Assembly: GCF_963422355.1 (NCBI RefSeq)
Contig: NC_085095.1
Span: 773,957 to 837,956 of the forward strand
Reading direction: 5' to 3'
DNA length: 64,000 nucleotides
Source of the DNA: Corticium candelabrum
Taxonomy: Eukaryota; Porifera; Homoscleromorpha; Homosclerophorida; Plakinidae
The notes under the pieces: model-generated
The model's input: only the letters and a program-made list of their open reading frames with translations
Database searches by the model: none
What the model was told of the DNA's origin: nothing
Part shown: positions 11,487 to 23,017 of the stretch, in pieces
Position numbering within the stretch: the stretch's first letter is position 1
How the letters are laid out: each line of letters begins with the position of its first letter
Made by a program: the position numbers and the translations under genes

Positions 11487-14400
11487 ATGGCCAGAAGTAA
11501 TACGACCGACAGTTCCACTCGACCCAACTCTGACCAACAAGAACGGAAGTTGGAGTTACCCGAGGGGGACCATTTCCAATGCAAACCAAGTGTTTTCAAA
11601 TTGTTGATGCAGCCAACAAACTCTGTGGACACAGGCTGGTCGTGGGTCATCTGCTTTGCTTGCGTTTGCGCTTCTTTTATTATGGAAGGCTTATTGTCCG
11701 GATTTGGAGTGCTGTACGTTGGGCTTCTAGGCTTCTACAGCGCTACTAATGGCACCAGCGATACTATTTGTTCTACTAGCAACTCCAGCACGTCAATGAG
11801 TGGAGAAATTGGTACGACGTTTGTCCCTTGCATGAGTGGTAAATGTGCCTTGTGCACGCATTTCAGACGAGCGAGAAATTAGATTGTCATAGCACTCGAG
11901 CTCGTTTCTACGACTAACAGAAGACAATGCCTATTGTACTAGTAACCTGACACTTGTCTGTTGTGTACACAAAGCACAATACAAATGTAAATTTTTAGTT
12001 CGTCAAAACCGAAAGTGTATATTGTTGTGTGTGAAGTCCGCTTTCTATCACCGTTTCCGTAGCTGCACATAGCTGTCTATAAGACAAGTAGTTGTTTGAA
12101 CTAGAGCGCTTGACTCCAACTCATGAATGTAATGCTATCTGTAATCATTAGGCAGTGTGGGAAAACACGTGACGTATGACGTCTGTAACACGTCTACACT
12201 TGTCTAATTAGCATATGAAAACGTGCCGTAGCCTCGCGTAGCAGACCCTTTCTCGCCGCGTCATGCGGGAGAGGGTCTGGCTACGCGAGACTAGTCCCTT
12301 GCAGAGCCGTTTAGATACGGCTCTGGTCCCGTGTGTCAATAACTTAAACAAAATTACAAAATGCGGTTTGCCACATTGAAATGCATGAGATATACGTATA
12401 CCTACATTTCGGCCCACATACGGGTATTTGACGTCACGACCAAGAGAAATGCCGCTATGCTAATCTCTGCAACCTACGTATACCTGTTCTCATCTACATG
12501 CATCTCTAGGAAATGTACGCAATCAGGTATTTCCATAAATCTTTGACTAACGAAAATGCCATTTTGGAAAAGTGCACAGGCATTTATCCCGGACGGTTCC
12601 CACGTGGCTCAAGTTCAATGAGAAAGGAGAACAACATGATGTCATCAGATGGACGGGCTCTGTATGATTCTAAATTTCCAGCAACTAGCCTGCAAAACAG
12701 GGGCTTGAAAATTTCAATCTGACGAGGGGTCATAATATCAAGCAAATATGCCTGAGACGGAATACTCATTTAGCACCGTGCTATCATACCACTAATTTAG
12801 GATGTTGTATGTTACATAGAATATCTGCTTCATAGAATAGACCCTAAGATACTTTGCTATTATCTTGCTTAGACTTAGTAATCCTATATGAGCCAAAAAC
12901 GCAATCGTAGCATATGATGGCATATGGTAGAGAAGAAGGTCAATGCAGCCAATTTAGTAGATGTCCTAAGCCTGGTTTACATTAAGACGCCTTTAAAAGA
13001 CCGCCTCCAGAGAGGCGGTATTCTTTGATGTTGACGCTGGAGTAGGATTCATTTCTACTTCAGCGTCATCATCAACGTCAACGTCAACTTCTAGCGTCAT
13101 ATTGTAAACGGTGAGTCCAAGTCACATTTTCAGTCTGGTTCTATCTGAAACTAAGGGTATAGTAGCTGTTCAAAGAGTTTCTGGTGGGCCATGCTCTCTA
13201 GCATTGGAGAAGGACCCAGCCCAAGTCCCTCCTCGGGCCCCCATCCGTATATACACGTCTACCTGAGCCCTGAACGTATTCTCGCGTAGCCAGACCATCT
13301 CCGCCTACATTCTTCCGGCGAGACATATCTATATATCTATATATCTATATATCTATATATCTATATATCTATATATCTATATATCTCGCCGGAAGGATGT
13401 AGGCGGAGATGGTCTGGCGGGCTGGCGTGCCTAGTTTTACTGTCTTCGGTATGAGTAGAGTAATATGTGTGCAATTATGATAGTACTCGAGTCTGCAGTG
13501 ATTGCCGTTGGTTCCGTTGTAGCAACAAAAACCGTCCCAACAAAAACTTTACGCTTGGGAAATCTGCGTGTTCACTGCTTCCCGCCTAGAGTTAGCGTGT
13601 AAAGTTAGAGTTAGGATTAGGGGTACTTTTTCGCCTAAAATCAGATAGTGTCATGGGTGACCACTTTGTATGGGGAAACTATTATTTCTCGTCACACCGT
13701 CTCAGAGCGATCAGGCGACTACGTTTCCTAATGCAATTATGGGTATTCCGGCACAACTTTTACTTCGCTAACTTGCTCAATAACATTTATTTCATAAGCA
13801 CCACATTAGACAGTTAATTAATTAATTAATTAATTGTTATTTCGTTCGTACAGCATGGATTGGTAATCTGGCCACTCTCTTGTCATTTCTTCTCGGACCG
13901 ATCATTGCTTCTCTTGCCAGTCGTTGGGGTGTACGACCATTGTTTATCTCTGGAGCCGTTGTTTTCTCCGCCGGAATGTTTCTAACGGCAGTCACCAACG
14001 AGATATGGCAGGCCATATTGGCATATGGTCTGATGGCAGGTTTCGGTAGCTCCATGATCATCACACCCTGCTACGGTTGTCTAGCTCCCTATTTTCGTAA
14101 ACGAGCAGCGCTTGCTTTGGGATTAGTTCGATCGGGCAGCTGGATAGGAAATATTGCACTAGTACCCATCACCACTCTCATCCGAGACACTTACGGTTGG
14201 AGATCTCAGTGCGTTTTCATGGGAGGCATCAGTTTGTTGATGATTTTTGCTGGAGCATTGTATCGGCCGAGATCTCCGCTCGCACCTACCAAAAAATCGT
14301 CAATTAAAGACGTCGTGTGTAGCTCCTTCATCACGCAGAGACACGTCCGATTCACGGTGTGGGTGTGGTTGCTTTCATTGCACAGCTTTTACTACTACCT

Positions 14401-15522
14401 CTCACTCTTCCATTTGGTCAGTATTTCACACTCGTGAGATCTCGATATTAAACATTTTTGTGTGTGTGCAGGTTCGACATGCTGAATGTAAACTCGATGA
14501 TGTCGACCATACCAGTGCAACCCTCCTTCTCGTATACATTGCAGTCGTTGCTGTGATAGCTGACGTCATTGCGGGAATTCTACAAGATAAATTGTTGAGC
14601 AACAAACTCCTGCTATTGCAGTTTTTGATTTTTCTTGGCGGCGTCAACAACATGTCGTTTCCGTTTCTCACAACGTACTCGCATCTGGTCGTATTTGCTG
14701 TGATAACCGGAGTAGCGGCCGCTTATCTACCGGTCACGTGCGTCATTCCGCAGGTGCTCGTTGGCAAGAAAGACGCAGTCAACGCATTTGGAATTTACGT
14801 ACTTTCATCAGGAATAACCAGTTCCCTAGGTGGACCCGCAGCAGGTAAATGTTTACGGCGATATCAAGCAGTTGCAGCATGATATTTTAGAGTAGTAATT
14901 ATGATGATGCCAGAGGCGTAGCTGCAGTACGATCCCTGTCTCCTACTGACGTGATCTCTTCTAGTACAAGATGGGGTCTACCACAAGTTCTTTAGTCTCG
15001 CGTAGCCAGCCCCTTCCCGCCTAGTACGGAGACGTAAGGGTTTCAGCGCTTTACAGTACGCCCCAAGTGTAGATACCGCTCACATACAGATAGCCTTGGA
15101 ATCTCAGATCGACACATTGCGTGCTTTGGTCTGAGGCTCCCAACCCCAAAGTATATGCTCTATCAGGAGCATAGAAAGAGAGAAGATGCTCTTTATATGT
15201 CTAGATGCTCCTGGCCCTATACAATATAGCTCTAACCATGCAGACTCTGAGTAGAACTTCAGCTACGCCTCCGTAATATCATTTGACTCTCTTAATTAAT
15301 TCTTTTTCAGGATGGTATTACGACAGGTACGGTTCATATGACGGTATATTTGTCATCAGTGGAGGAATGTCGGTCCTCTCCTCGATGCTCATGTTTTCTG
15401 ATATCTATCTAAAGAAGTACGCCGTCACTGCTGATGACGACGATACCGTAGAAGCGTCACGAGCTGATGGAGAAGTATCACGAGCTCAAGACGTCATCAC
15501 TAGTATGGAATCATCAGTATAG
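11487..15522 (+). CDS. MCT-A (right, complete): SLC16-like transporter
   Basis: Four exons: 11487-11811, 13854-14416, 14472-14844 and 15311-15522; introns are phase 1, 0 and 1, all GT-AG; 490 residues. It is a plasma-membrane-type MFS protein of the monocarboxylate transporter family; substrate not deducible. Exon 1 carries the TM1 signature region DTGWSWVICFAC followed by SGFGVLYVGLL; exon 2 has SRWGVRPLFISG and YFRKRAALALGL; exon 3 has RHAEC, then helices ending GGPAAG; exon 4 has GWYYDRYGSYD. The C-terminus SMESSV fits a class I PDZ ligand. Intron 1 is 2 kb and holds foldback elements. The start is the first in-frame ATG, just downstream of the palindrome. Residues agree with the paralogues better than in the left copy. 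Confidence 0.92.
12233..12289. repeat. Short foldback element (CTCGCGTAGC family)
   Basis: Arms CTCGCGTAGCAGACCCTTTC and its complement at 12269-12289 flank a loop of about 14 bases. The terminal motif recurs in the hairpins at 262-405 and 41102-41170 and singly near 1983, 19685 and 8450, marking a dispersed MITE-like family. It lies in intron 1 of MCT-A. Confidence 0.75.
12967..13115. repeat. MITE-like element (AAGCCYGGTT family)
   Basis: Terminal inverted sequences (AAGCCTGGTTTACATTAAG and, at the right end, the complement of CCGTTTACAATATGACG) bracket about 150 bases. The interior (GCGGTATTCTTTGATGTTGA, then GACGCTGGAGTAGGATTC) is clearly related to the element at 38479-38641 in an APEX1 intron. 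The first ~90 bases of the window are the right part of the duplicate copy. Confidence 0.75.
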
Positions 15523-18500
15523 CACTAGACCTTGCTGTTTGTAGAAATCGCAAACTTACAGACTACTGCGCAGTGTCTAGGCAAAAGTAAGTATCAACAT
15601 AACACAACAGCAAAAGAGAAGCTGCAGCATAGACGTAGAAACCTATTGTATTAGTTTTGGTCCATGGGGTACGTGCACCATACAAATTTTGACTACGAAG
15701 GCGTGGCATTGCATAGCAATTAGGCTGAATATGTTACTATTAATCATATACAAGCCATGCAACACAGCAAAACAAAACAGATAACAATAACACTACATGT
15801 ACATGTATATTACTAGATCACGGCCATGCATGCATGTCCTATAATCAAGCCAACATGTCTAGAGACTCAAAGTAGACCTTGGACTCTAATGGGGTGGTTT
15901 GTGTACCCTCTAGTCTCCAGGCAGCTCAGTAGCGTAGCCAGGCGTACCATTGGGGGAGGGGGGAGTGCACTGAGACTGATGGGCACACTGAAGTATTTGT
16001 TGATTCAATGAAAGCTTGCATGACTGAAAATGACAAGCACCAAGGTGCTAAACCCTCGGCTGGCTATCCAGTTGTTCTCTTGCTCATTCTACACCTTCTT
16101 ACCAACCGTTTACTGTCACTATGACACAAATGGCACGCCCTAGTGATACTACTCTGCAGCTGTGTTGTGTTGTTGACATAGCAACAATACAGTAAAGTAT
16201 ACGTGTGTCTCTAATCATCCGTGCATCATTGCAACACTTAGACAATTGGCGACTCCGCTCTTTACAATTTAGCACACGTAACCATAGCCTAACAATATCG
16301 CATGCGCAGAAGGCGTGGCGAGTCGCCGGCATAACTCTAGCGCATGCGCGCCTCGGGTTAATTACGTGCTGCTACTAGTCATGCAATACATGTACAACAA
16401 ATATAATTATATTCTTTTTTGTTTTCAGTCTCATTGATGCCAGAGTCCTGCTCCTCTTCAAAGAGGTTTGGCAATATTATTCTTTGTGAAAATTTAGAAA
16501 TAGCACAGTCACATGACTATATTTGGAGGGTGTGCGCGCCCCATGCGCCCAAAACCGCGCCTGTCCAGGTACGCTTTCTGTAATTTAGCAAATAAACAAA
16601 CCTCTGAATTTCCATGTGGCCCATACAAAGGCAGAGTTCCAAATGCGTGACCACAGCATACTGTCTAAGCAAAGACTAGACTCATGATACACAAACGGCC
16701 TACTGTACTGAGTAATACAGAAAGAAAATTTTTGTCCCAACTAGCCGTTCACTTTCTATTCAGTTCAACAATATAAAACAATCTGTATTAGTTAGTGTAC
16801 TCCTATCATCAATAACCACTGGCACTTGGACTTGCAAACAAACTACTAAAGTAGATATGGAAGCCTGTTTGACATCTTTTCTTTACTAAATTTATAAAGA
16901 TATTTAATCTCAAAGTCACATATCTATTAATTTAATACATACATATATTTATATATATAATTTCAAAGTACACAACTAACAAATTAATTAATGTATTAAA
17001 CGTCTCCTACCGTGACTGATAGAGCAGCATGTATGTATCACGCTCTCACTGCTACACCGACGTCTCCACAGAACCAACAACTTCAGCAGCCGGTGATGAC
17101 TTTGGTTCATTCTTTGACGCTTCTGCCACCATTTCACTCTTTGTTTTCGTAGAACACGATACACAAAACATCAGTAAACAAGAGACTACTGAGAAACCAC
17201 CAGCAATCGTGAAGACGACATCATACGATCCTGTTGCATCAAATGCCCAACCTGAACACAAATCGATATCAATTAAGTCTGCAGTAGAACGAAGAGCAAG
17301 TTGTATTGAAACAGACATACCTCCTGCGGGTCCACCAAAACAACTAACAAGTCCTCCACTAAACGAGAGAATACCAAAAGCATTGACTGCCTCTTTACTT
17401 CCGACCAACTCTTGAGGTATGACGCACATTGCCGACAGAAATGAGTCCCCGATTCCGATCAGTATCGAGTATACAATGAGATGACGATACGTCGTCAGAA
17501 ATCGGAAGGAAAGGTTGGCTACACCACCAACAAAGATCACAAACTGCAAGATAAGAATCTTGTTCTTCACCTTGTCCTGCAAAATTCCATTAGAGATGCT
17601 GCAACATGCAGCAGCAGCTGAAAGGTAAACAAGAAGAAGTGACGAAGCGGTTGAATCAACACCCAGCATACACCTAGCATGTCGAACCTATACAAATCGT
17701 CGACAGTTTCCAAGCCAACACGCAGTCAAGACTTCTTAGCAATCACTGACCAAATGAAAGAGCACGAGATACAGTTGAAAGAAATGAAGAGAATGTATCC
17801 ATACCCACACGGCGAATCGACGGTGTCTCTGTGAATTGCATGACTGCACGACAATCTCTTTGACCGATGGTCTAGCAGAAGCAGGTTGCACGGGTCGAGG
17901 CCGATACAGCGCACCCATGAAAATCGTCAATGAACCAATACATCCCAAGAACACGCACTGCATTCTCCAACCAAACTCGTCGCGAATGACAGTCATGCAG
18001 GAAACGAAGGCAAGGTTGCCAAACCATGATCCTGATCGAGCTAAACACACAGCAAGCGACTTCCTCTTTCTGAAATACGCAGGAAGACTGCCGACGGTTG
18101 GAGAGTACATCATGGAGCCACCAAGTCCGCCCATCACACCGTATGTTAGTATGGCCTGCCATATCTGATTGGTGGCTGCAGTTAGAAAGAGACCGATTGA
18201 AAAGAGACAACAGCCGGTGATCACAACTGGTCGGACACCCCAACGAGTGGCAAGAGAAACAGACAATGGTCCAAGTAGAAAAGTGAACAAAGTTGCTTGG
18301 CTGCCAATCCATGCTGCAAAAAGAATTAGACTAATTTAAAATCAATAGCAATCAACATAGAATCTGGTTCAGTAAAATTATGATCATTAGCAGTATATAC
18401 TGACATCTCTCATTAAAACATAAGTGTGCACCGCTTGCAAAAAACAAACGATGTGCAGGTGGACAAATAAACAAACCAACAAACATGTTGATAAAGACAA

Positions 18501-18560
18501 ATACCAGACACTTTGTTCCCTTAACTTTCTTACAAGTAGACAGTCTTTCAATCCCTAGCT
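13028..18560. repeat. Right unit of the tandem duplication
   Basis: Near-identical copy of 1-5560. In this unit both genes are complete: MCT-A has its first exon at 11487 upstream of the unit, and MCT-B has its first exon at 19291-19603, in sequence that the left unit lacks. The visible left edge (13028) lies inside a short inverted-repeat element (about 12967-13115), so the shared homology may extend further left than the window shows for the other copy. Confidence 0.95.
15523..17051. other. Spacer between convergent MCT-A and MCT-B (right)
   Basis: Copy of 2511-4047 with a few substitutions and an 8-base indel. No exon recognised. Confidence 0.6.
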
Positions 18561-18564
18561 AGTC

Positions 18565-18630
<66 letters not shown>

Positions 18631-18672
18631 TACTCACGTGCACGTGCACACACACAAACAGACAGACAAACA

Positions 18673-18725
<53 letters not shown>

Positions 18726-18738
18726 ACACACACACACT

Positions 18739-18803
<65 letters not shown>

Positions 18804-19603
18804 TGAACTTTGAGTCAATGCTGAACATACAACTGCATTCTTGATTATATCTCTCATATAGAGTAAACATATTATGTGGCCCTACTATAATAAAATATAA
18901 TCTGACTCCAATGCTAGCTCACTAAGTTACAAGCAACAGATCGTGCATCTATAAACCACTGCTACTTTAGTCGCAGCTCATAATATCATGGTTTCAATAT
19001 CAAGTTAATTAATTCTATTTCCATTGTAACTATAAAGCACACCCTCTGAATTTTGTAAATATATTGTATAACAAACGTATTAAATTTTACGATAATTATA
19101 CGCATAGATAAAGCGGCATTAAGTTAGGCCCATAATTCTAGACCAGATACTAGAAATCAATTAGCAGCCGTGACGTCATCCGTGAATAGTAGTGTACACG
19201 TGCAAGGAGCGAGCGACACACACAACCCGAAACAACACAGAGACATTCACTGCATATGCATCTACTCGTATCGGCAACAGACACCAGTACCTGTCTGTCC
19301 ACTAATAGCATTAGAAGACTGACTCCTATTTTCACTCGAACAAATGTCGGTCTCGTTGGAATCGACATAATGTTCTAGCAATCCGACGTACAGCACGCCA
19401 AAGGAAGACCACACACCAATGAGGACGAAATTGATAAAGAAACAAGCGATGCAAACGACCCACGACCAGCCTTCGTCGACTGCGGCAGTCGGTAGCATCA
19501 GAATCTTGATGGAACTTCTTCGGCGAGCATTCGTTTGCGTTGTCGCCTTCTTAGTTTGTACGTCGCCAACATGATTGAAATTGCTACTCGATACATGCGT
19601 CAT
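17052..19603 (-). CDS. MCT-B (right, complete): SLC16-like transporter
   Basis: Reverse-strand exons 19291-19603, 17751-18313, 17321-17687 and 17052-17251 (phases 1, 0, 1; 480 residues). Exon 1 starts MTHVSSSNFN and contains RRSSIKILMLPTAAVDEGWS, the conserved pre-TM1/TM1 region; the frame is open to an earlier Met at 19717, but the ATG at 19603 matches the layout of the paralogues better. Exon 2 has TRWGVRPVVITG and YFRKRKSLAVCL; later exons have VRHARC, GGPAGG and GWAFDATGSYD. The C-terminal SVETSV is a class I PDZ-ligand-like end. Intron 1 (19290 to 18314) contains the CA tract 18566-18801. It is convergent with MCT-A. Confidence 0.92.
18566..18801. repeat. CA microsatellite in MCT-B intron 1
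   Basis: Interrupted CA tract with the same internal landmarks as 5566-5788. In this unit it is followed by unique sequence leading to MCT-B exon 1, unlike the left unit. Confidence 0.9.
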
Positions 19604-19915
19604 CGGGTCGATGAATGAAAAACTGATCACGAGGTGCATGCAGCTGTACTTTGCATCAACTGTACAGAAATAGCAGCTGATACTCTCGCGTAGCCAGACC
19701 TTCTCTAGGCGCACCATAAATTCTGGCCGAGAAAGTATGACGCGGCAGTAGAGAGTCTAGTCTGCAACGAGAGACTGCATGCTCAAATATCAAATACTAT
19801 TTTGCTGTTGGTTTGATATACATAGCAATGGTGCAGAAAACAGATAAATAATTATAATTATACACGATTTTGCATTTATTAATTAAATGGTTTTTACATA
19901 TGCATTCGTGCCTGC

Positions 19916-19918
<3 letters not shown>

Positions 19919-20001
<83 letters not shown>
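19919..20001. repeat. CA microsatellite upstream of MCT-B
   Basis: Pure CA tract followed by AAGTACAAGCAAACAAACAG, which is also the right flank of the left-unit tract at 5789. It marks the distal end of the segment deleted from the left unit. Confidence 0.9.
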
Positions 20002-20002
<1 letters not shown>

Positions 20003-20250
20003 GTACAAGCAAACAAACAGATATGCCAAAGTTATTGGTTTGTACAATTCTACACAAATAGTATTGAGTTGTGTAGCAGCCCAGCTCAACCGTTTTGTAA
20101 TTGCAAATGACCAACTTCGTTTCAAGTGTGCATGTGATGTATTTGAGCATGTAGCACTACTAACAGCAATCTACTCTACAATTCTGTCCCTTCATCTGAA
20201 AATCCATATGCTCAGTAATATACAATCGGAAAACTATTGTCAGTACATAC
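20003..20250. repeat. Distal block of the tandem duplication
   Basis: Matches 5789-6048 with about 1% differences. Beyond it the left copy joins the MCT-C fragment and the right copy continues into the flank of the VWA gene. Confidence 0.9.
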
Positions 20251-20368
20251 CACGCTTGCTCATCAATTGTATTGTAGCCTGTGCATAAATAAATGTCTAC
20301 AAATCCATCGAGTGATCCATCGAGTGATTAGCATAATATAAACAAATCTCTCTCCCCAACCAAAGCAG

Positions 20369-22273
20369 CTAAAATTCAGTAATTTTTTGATGTGTTGTTT
20401 TGCCCATGTTCATTGGGTTGTGTCTGCCTCTTCTTTGAAATACTGCTAGCAGTTCACCGTGTGCACCCTGGTAATCATTTTCAGAGACCTGGTTCAACTC
20501 CGAAGACGGAATGATGCCAAACCACGAGACACCGGCCATCTTGAGCAACTCTTCACGCCTTTGACGAAACTCCTGAAGACTACGAGCCAATTCTGAGCTT
20601 TTCCACGTGTCTGAAGAACTCTTTTTTCTCTTCATGGCAAGTCGTTCTTCAAGCTCCACGATTTCAGGATTTGCTTGTCCTGCTTCTATAGCCGCCATTT
20701 TTTCAGCCAACTTGGCAGCTAGCTTAGCGTCCGATGGCCCTGCTTCACCTTCAACTGTCTTTTTCTTCTTTTGTCTTGCCAGTGCGTTCAAGAAAAGATT
20801 AGCCAGACTCTTCTTCTTTGACAGAGTGTTGGTAGAATGACGTTGATGAAAGTTGTTGGCCATAGCTTGGCATTCCTCTAACCTTCCCTCTGCTCGTAAG
20901 CTTTCCATCTTCTTCAGTTGGTTTCGTTGCTCTCGAAGTTCTGGATCTCGATCTACTATGTCTGCCAATGTTTCAAGCAATTGTTCCCAAGTGGTGAGAG
21001 CAGCCTTACTTCTTCTAACAGTTGGAGAATCTGCCGAGCCTGTTAGACGAATTTCCTTCTTCGCAATAGTGCAATATGAATGCATACAAATGGCAGCATT
21101 TCGTATTATATCAGCAGCCAGTTGCCGACGAACAGCAATATTCATAACTTCTTTGTGTGGAATAGCAATTGGTCTAGGAATGAGATGATTCGGAATGATG
21201 GCCATTGAAGGTGGAGATTCCTTAGATTGTGGAGCAACCCACACTTTAATACCTTTAGAAACAGTGTGCTCCTCATCTGTGAGAGCATCTCTGTAGCTTA
21301 AACACAGACTGACCATCTCCTTGTGACCTCGAACACCGTCGCCAATCCTTACATCTAACGAAATCAATTTTCTGTACAATGTTCCAGCAAATGTATCACC
21401 AAACATGACAACACTTCGTTTGGTTGGCTTGGATGGACTCGCCGAGCCGTCATTATCTTCAGATCTAGTAAACGTAATTTCATGCATCCCGGTGACTGTT
21501 ATGCCTTTTGATGCATCAGCCATCTTATAAGGCTGCATTGATATCCGAGTCTCGGTTGCTCTAAGTTGACTAAACATAACTAACCATTCATGAATTTTTG
21601 ATATCAACTCAAACGTGTCTCCTCCCTCCACATACGTGTACTGCCCTTGTCCCACTTCAGCAATCTGCCGCAGCAGAGTCGAATTATGCTCATGACCGAA
21701 TCCGATGGTATAAATACCAAGATGACACCCACTCTCTTCAATCGCCTCCAGGTCACGTGTCACATCATCTAAAATTTCCGAGGGCTGCACCATGCCCGCA
21801 CTAGCAATCCCATCCGTCATGAGAAGAATAAACGCAAATCTTCCATCACCCCTCCTCACTTCCTCAAGCCCAAGCTTGAGTCCACCGTGCAGATTGGTCA
21901 TTCCGCTGGTGCGGATCTTGCGTACGCAGTCAATGATTCCATCTCTTCGTGTACCGGTCATCTTTCCCAAACCCTCGCTCGAACACAACTTCTTGGCAGT
22001 GAAGCCGAACGTGACGAGCGCCAAGTCGTCGACGTCGCTCAGCACTTGCTGGTTCTCGACGACGACGACGAGGCCGTCTTTTAAAAGAGGGAGGTGCTCT
22101 GCCATGCTGTTGCTGACATCGATCACCGGCACGATTTGGACAGGAACGCGCGTGCTCGACTCCGGAACGAGCAGCTCGAGAGCGACGAGAAACTGGCCGC
22201 TACTGTTGGCCGTGATTCCCTTCGTCTGGAGGTGGACGTCGAAGTCGAGCGGTTCTGGCGTGCCGTCTTCCAT
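20369..22273 (-). CDS. Single-exon VWA-domain protein
   Basis: An uninterrupted reverse frame of 634 residues from ATG at 22273 (MEDGTPEPLDFDVH). The frame is open further upstream (PLAAARITPVR) without an ATG, so an additional 5' exon is possible. A von Willebrand factor A fold is visible: the hydrophobic strand VPVQIVPVIDVSNSM gives the MIDAS DxSxS, followed by NLHGGLKLGLEEV and FAFILLMTDG with the MIDAS Asp. A beta-rich segment follows, then a long Lys/Glu-rich, probably coiled-coil region (RNQLKKMESLRAEGRLEECQ) and a Lys-rich tail. No signal peptide or membrane span is visible, so it is probably intracellular. Layout recalls VWA proteins of the plant/animal inter-alpha-inhibitor-like or WAV-type groups, but I cannot name an orthologue. 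It is the only long single-exon host gene here; a retrocopy origin is possible. Confidence 0.85.
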   Translation of the reverse strand: MEDGTPEPLDFDVHLQTKGITANSSGQFLVALELLVPESSTRVPVQIVPVIDVSNSMAEHLPLLKDGLVVVVENQQVLSDVDDLALVTFGFTAKKLCSSEGLGKMTGTRRDGIIDCVRKIRTSGMTNLHGGLKLGLEEVRRGDGRFAFILLMTDGIASAGMVQPSEILDDVTRDLEAIEESGCHLGIYTIGFGHEHNSTLLRQIAEVGQGQYTYVEGGDTFELISKIHEWLVMFSQLRATETRISMQPYKMADASKGITVTGMHEITFTRSEDNDGSASPSKPTKRSVVMFGDTFAGTLYRKLISLDVRIGDGVRGHKEMVSLCLSYRDALTDEEHTVSKGIKVWVAPQSKESPPSMAIIPNHLIPRPIAIPHKEVMNIAVRRQLAADIIRNAAICMHSYCTIAKKEIRLTGSADSPTVRRSKAALTTWEQLLETLADIVDRDPELREQRNQLKKMESLRAEGRLEECQAMANNFHQRHSTNTLSKKKSLANLFLNALARQKKKKTVEGEAGPSDAKLAAKLAEKMAAIEAGQANPEIVELEERLAMKRKKSSSDTWKSSELARSLQEFRQRREELLKMAGVSWFGIIPSSELNQVSENDYQGAHGELLAVFQRRGRHNPMNMGKTTHQKITEF

Positions 22274-23009
22274 GCGAACGGGCGTTATTCGAGCTGCTGC
22301 GAGCGGCAACGTGTAGCTATCTGGTGTTGGGCTTTGCGCTTGCGTGACGGAACGTGAAGCTAAAAGATGCTAGCCTCGCCCCACACACACTGCACGGCAG
22401 TGGTGATGGAAGCGCATCCAGGGCTGCATCCACACTGTGTCTGGGGCGAGGATAAAAAGGTGCCGCCAAGTATCGCTAATTTGAGAAGGGTAATAATTGC
22501 ATGGCAATTATGCTTGGTACAGTAGTACACAGTTTGCATGATTTGTACCGTATGCCTACTAGTAGTACCAATAGCTGCAACCTGACAGCCTACCTAATTA
22601 ATTATTAATCAATTATTTAATTAATTAAATTAACCCTACTGTACTGTACGGCTATTATAAGGTAGTGTGACGTGCATGATTAGCTAGACACAATACAGGT
22701 CGAAATTAGACACAGTACAAGTCGAAAAAGGATTCACTTCCTGGTTTTCCGGAAGTGTGTCGTCATAAGTACAACCATGCTGATCTGATGTGATACCGAT
22801 AAACTATAATAGACATGGTGACTCACCAATTCACCCATCTAGATACAAGTTTGTCCAATTAATTAATTAATTAAGGTTAAGGACGACAGAGTAAGAGCTC
22901 ATCTGTCAAAGCCTGAATTGGTATCTATGGTGCAGCACTGCTGTAAATGCTGTCTATAGTCTAGGGACAGTTTTGGAAAGAAAAGTCGCTGTTTTGCTCT
23001 ACCAATCAG
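22274..23009. other. 5' flank of the VWA gene with a foldback
   Basis: No coding region seen. A short inverted repeat, CCTCGCCCCACACACAC (from 22375) against GTGTCTGGGGCGAGG (to 22453), forms a hairpin just upstream of the gene. AATT-rich runs occur at 22590-22630 and 22855-22875. Confidence 0.6.
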
Positions 23010-23017
23010 CAGCTATC

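Noticed and set aside
19604-19717. Extended N-terminus of MCT-B from Met at 19717
   Set aside because: The extra 38 residues overlap a CTCGCGTAGCCAGACC repeat and have no counterpart in MCT-A or MCT-E.
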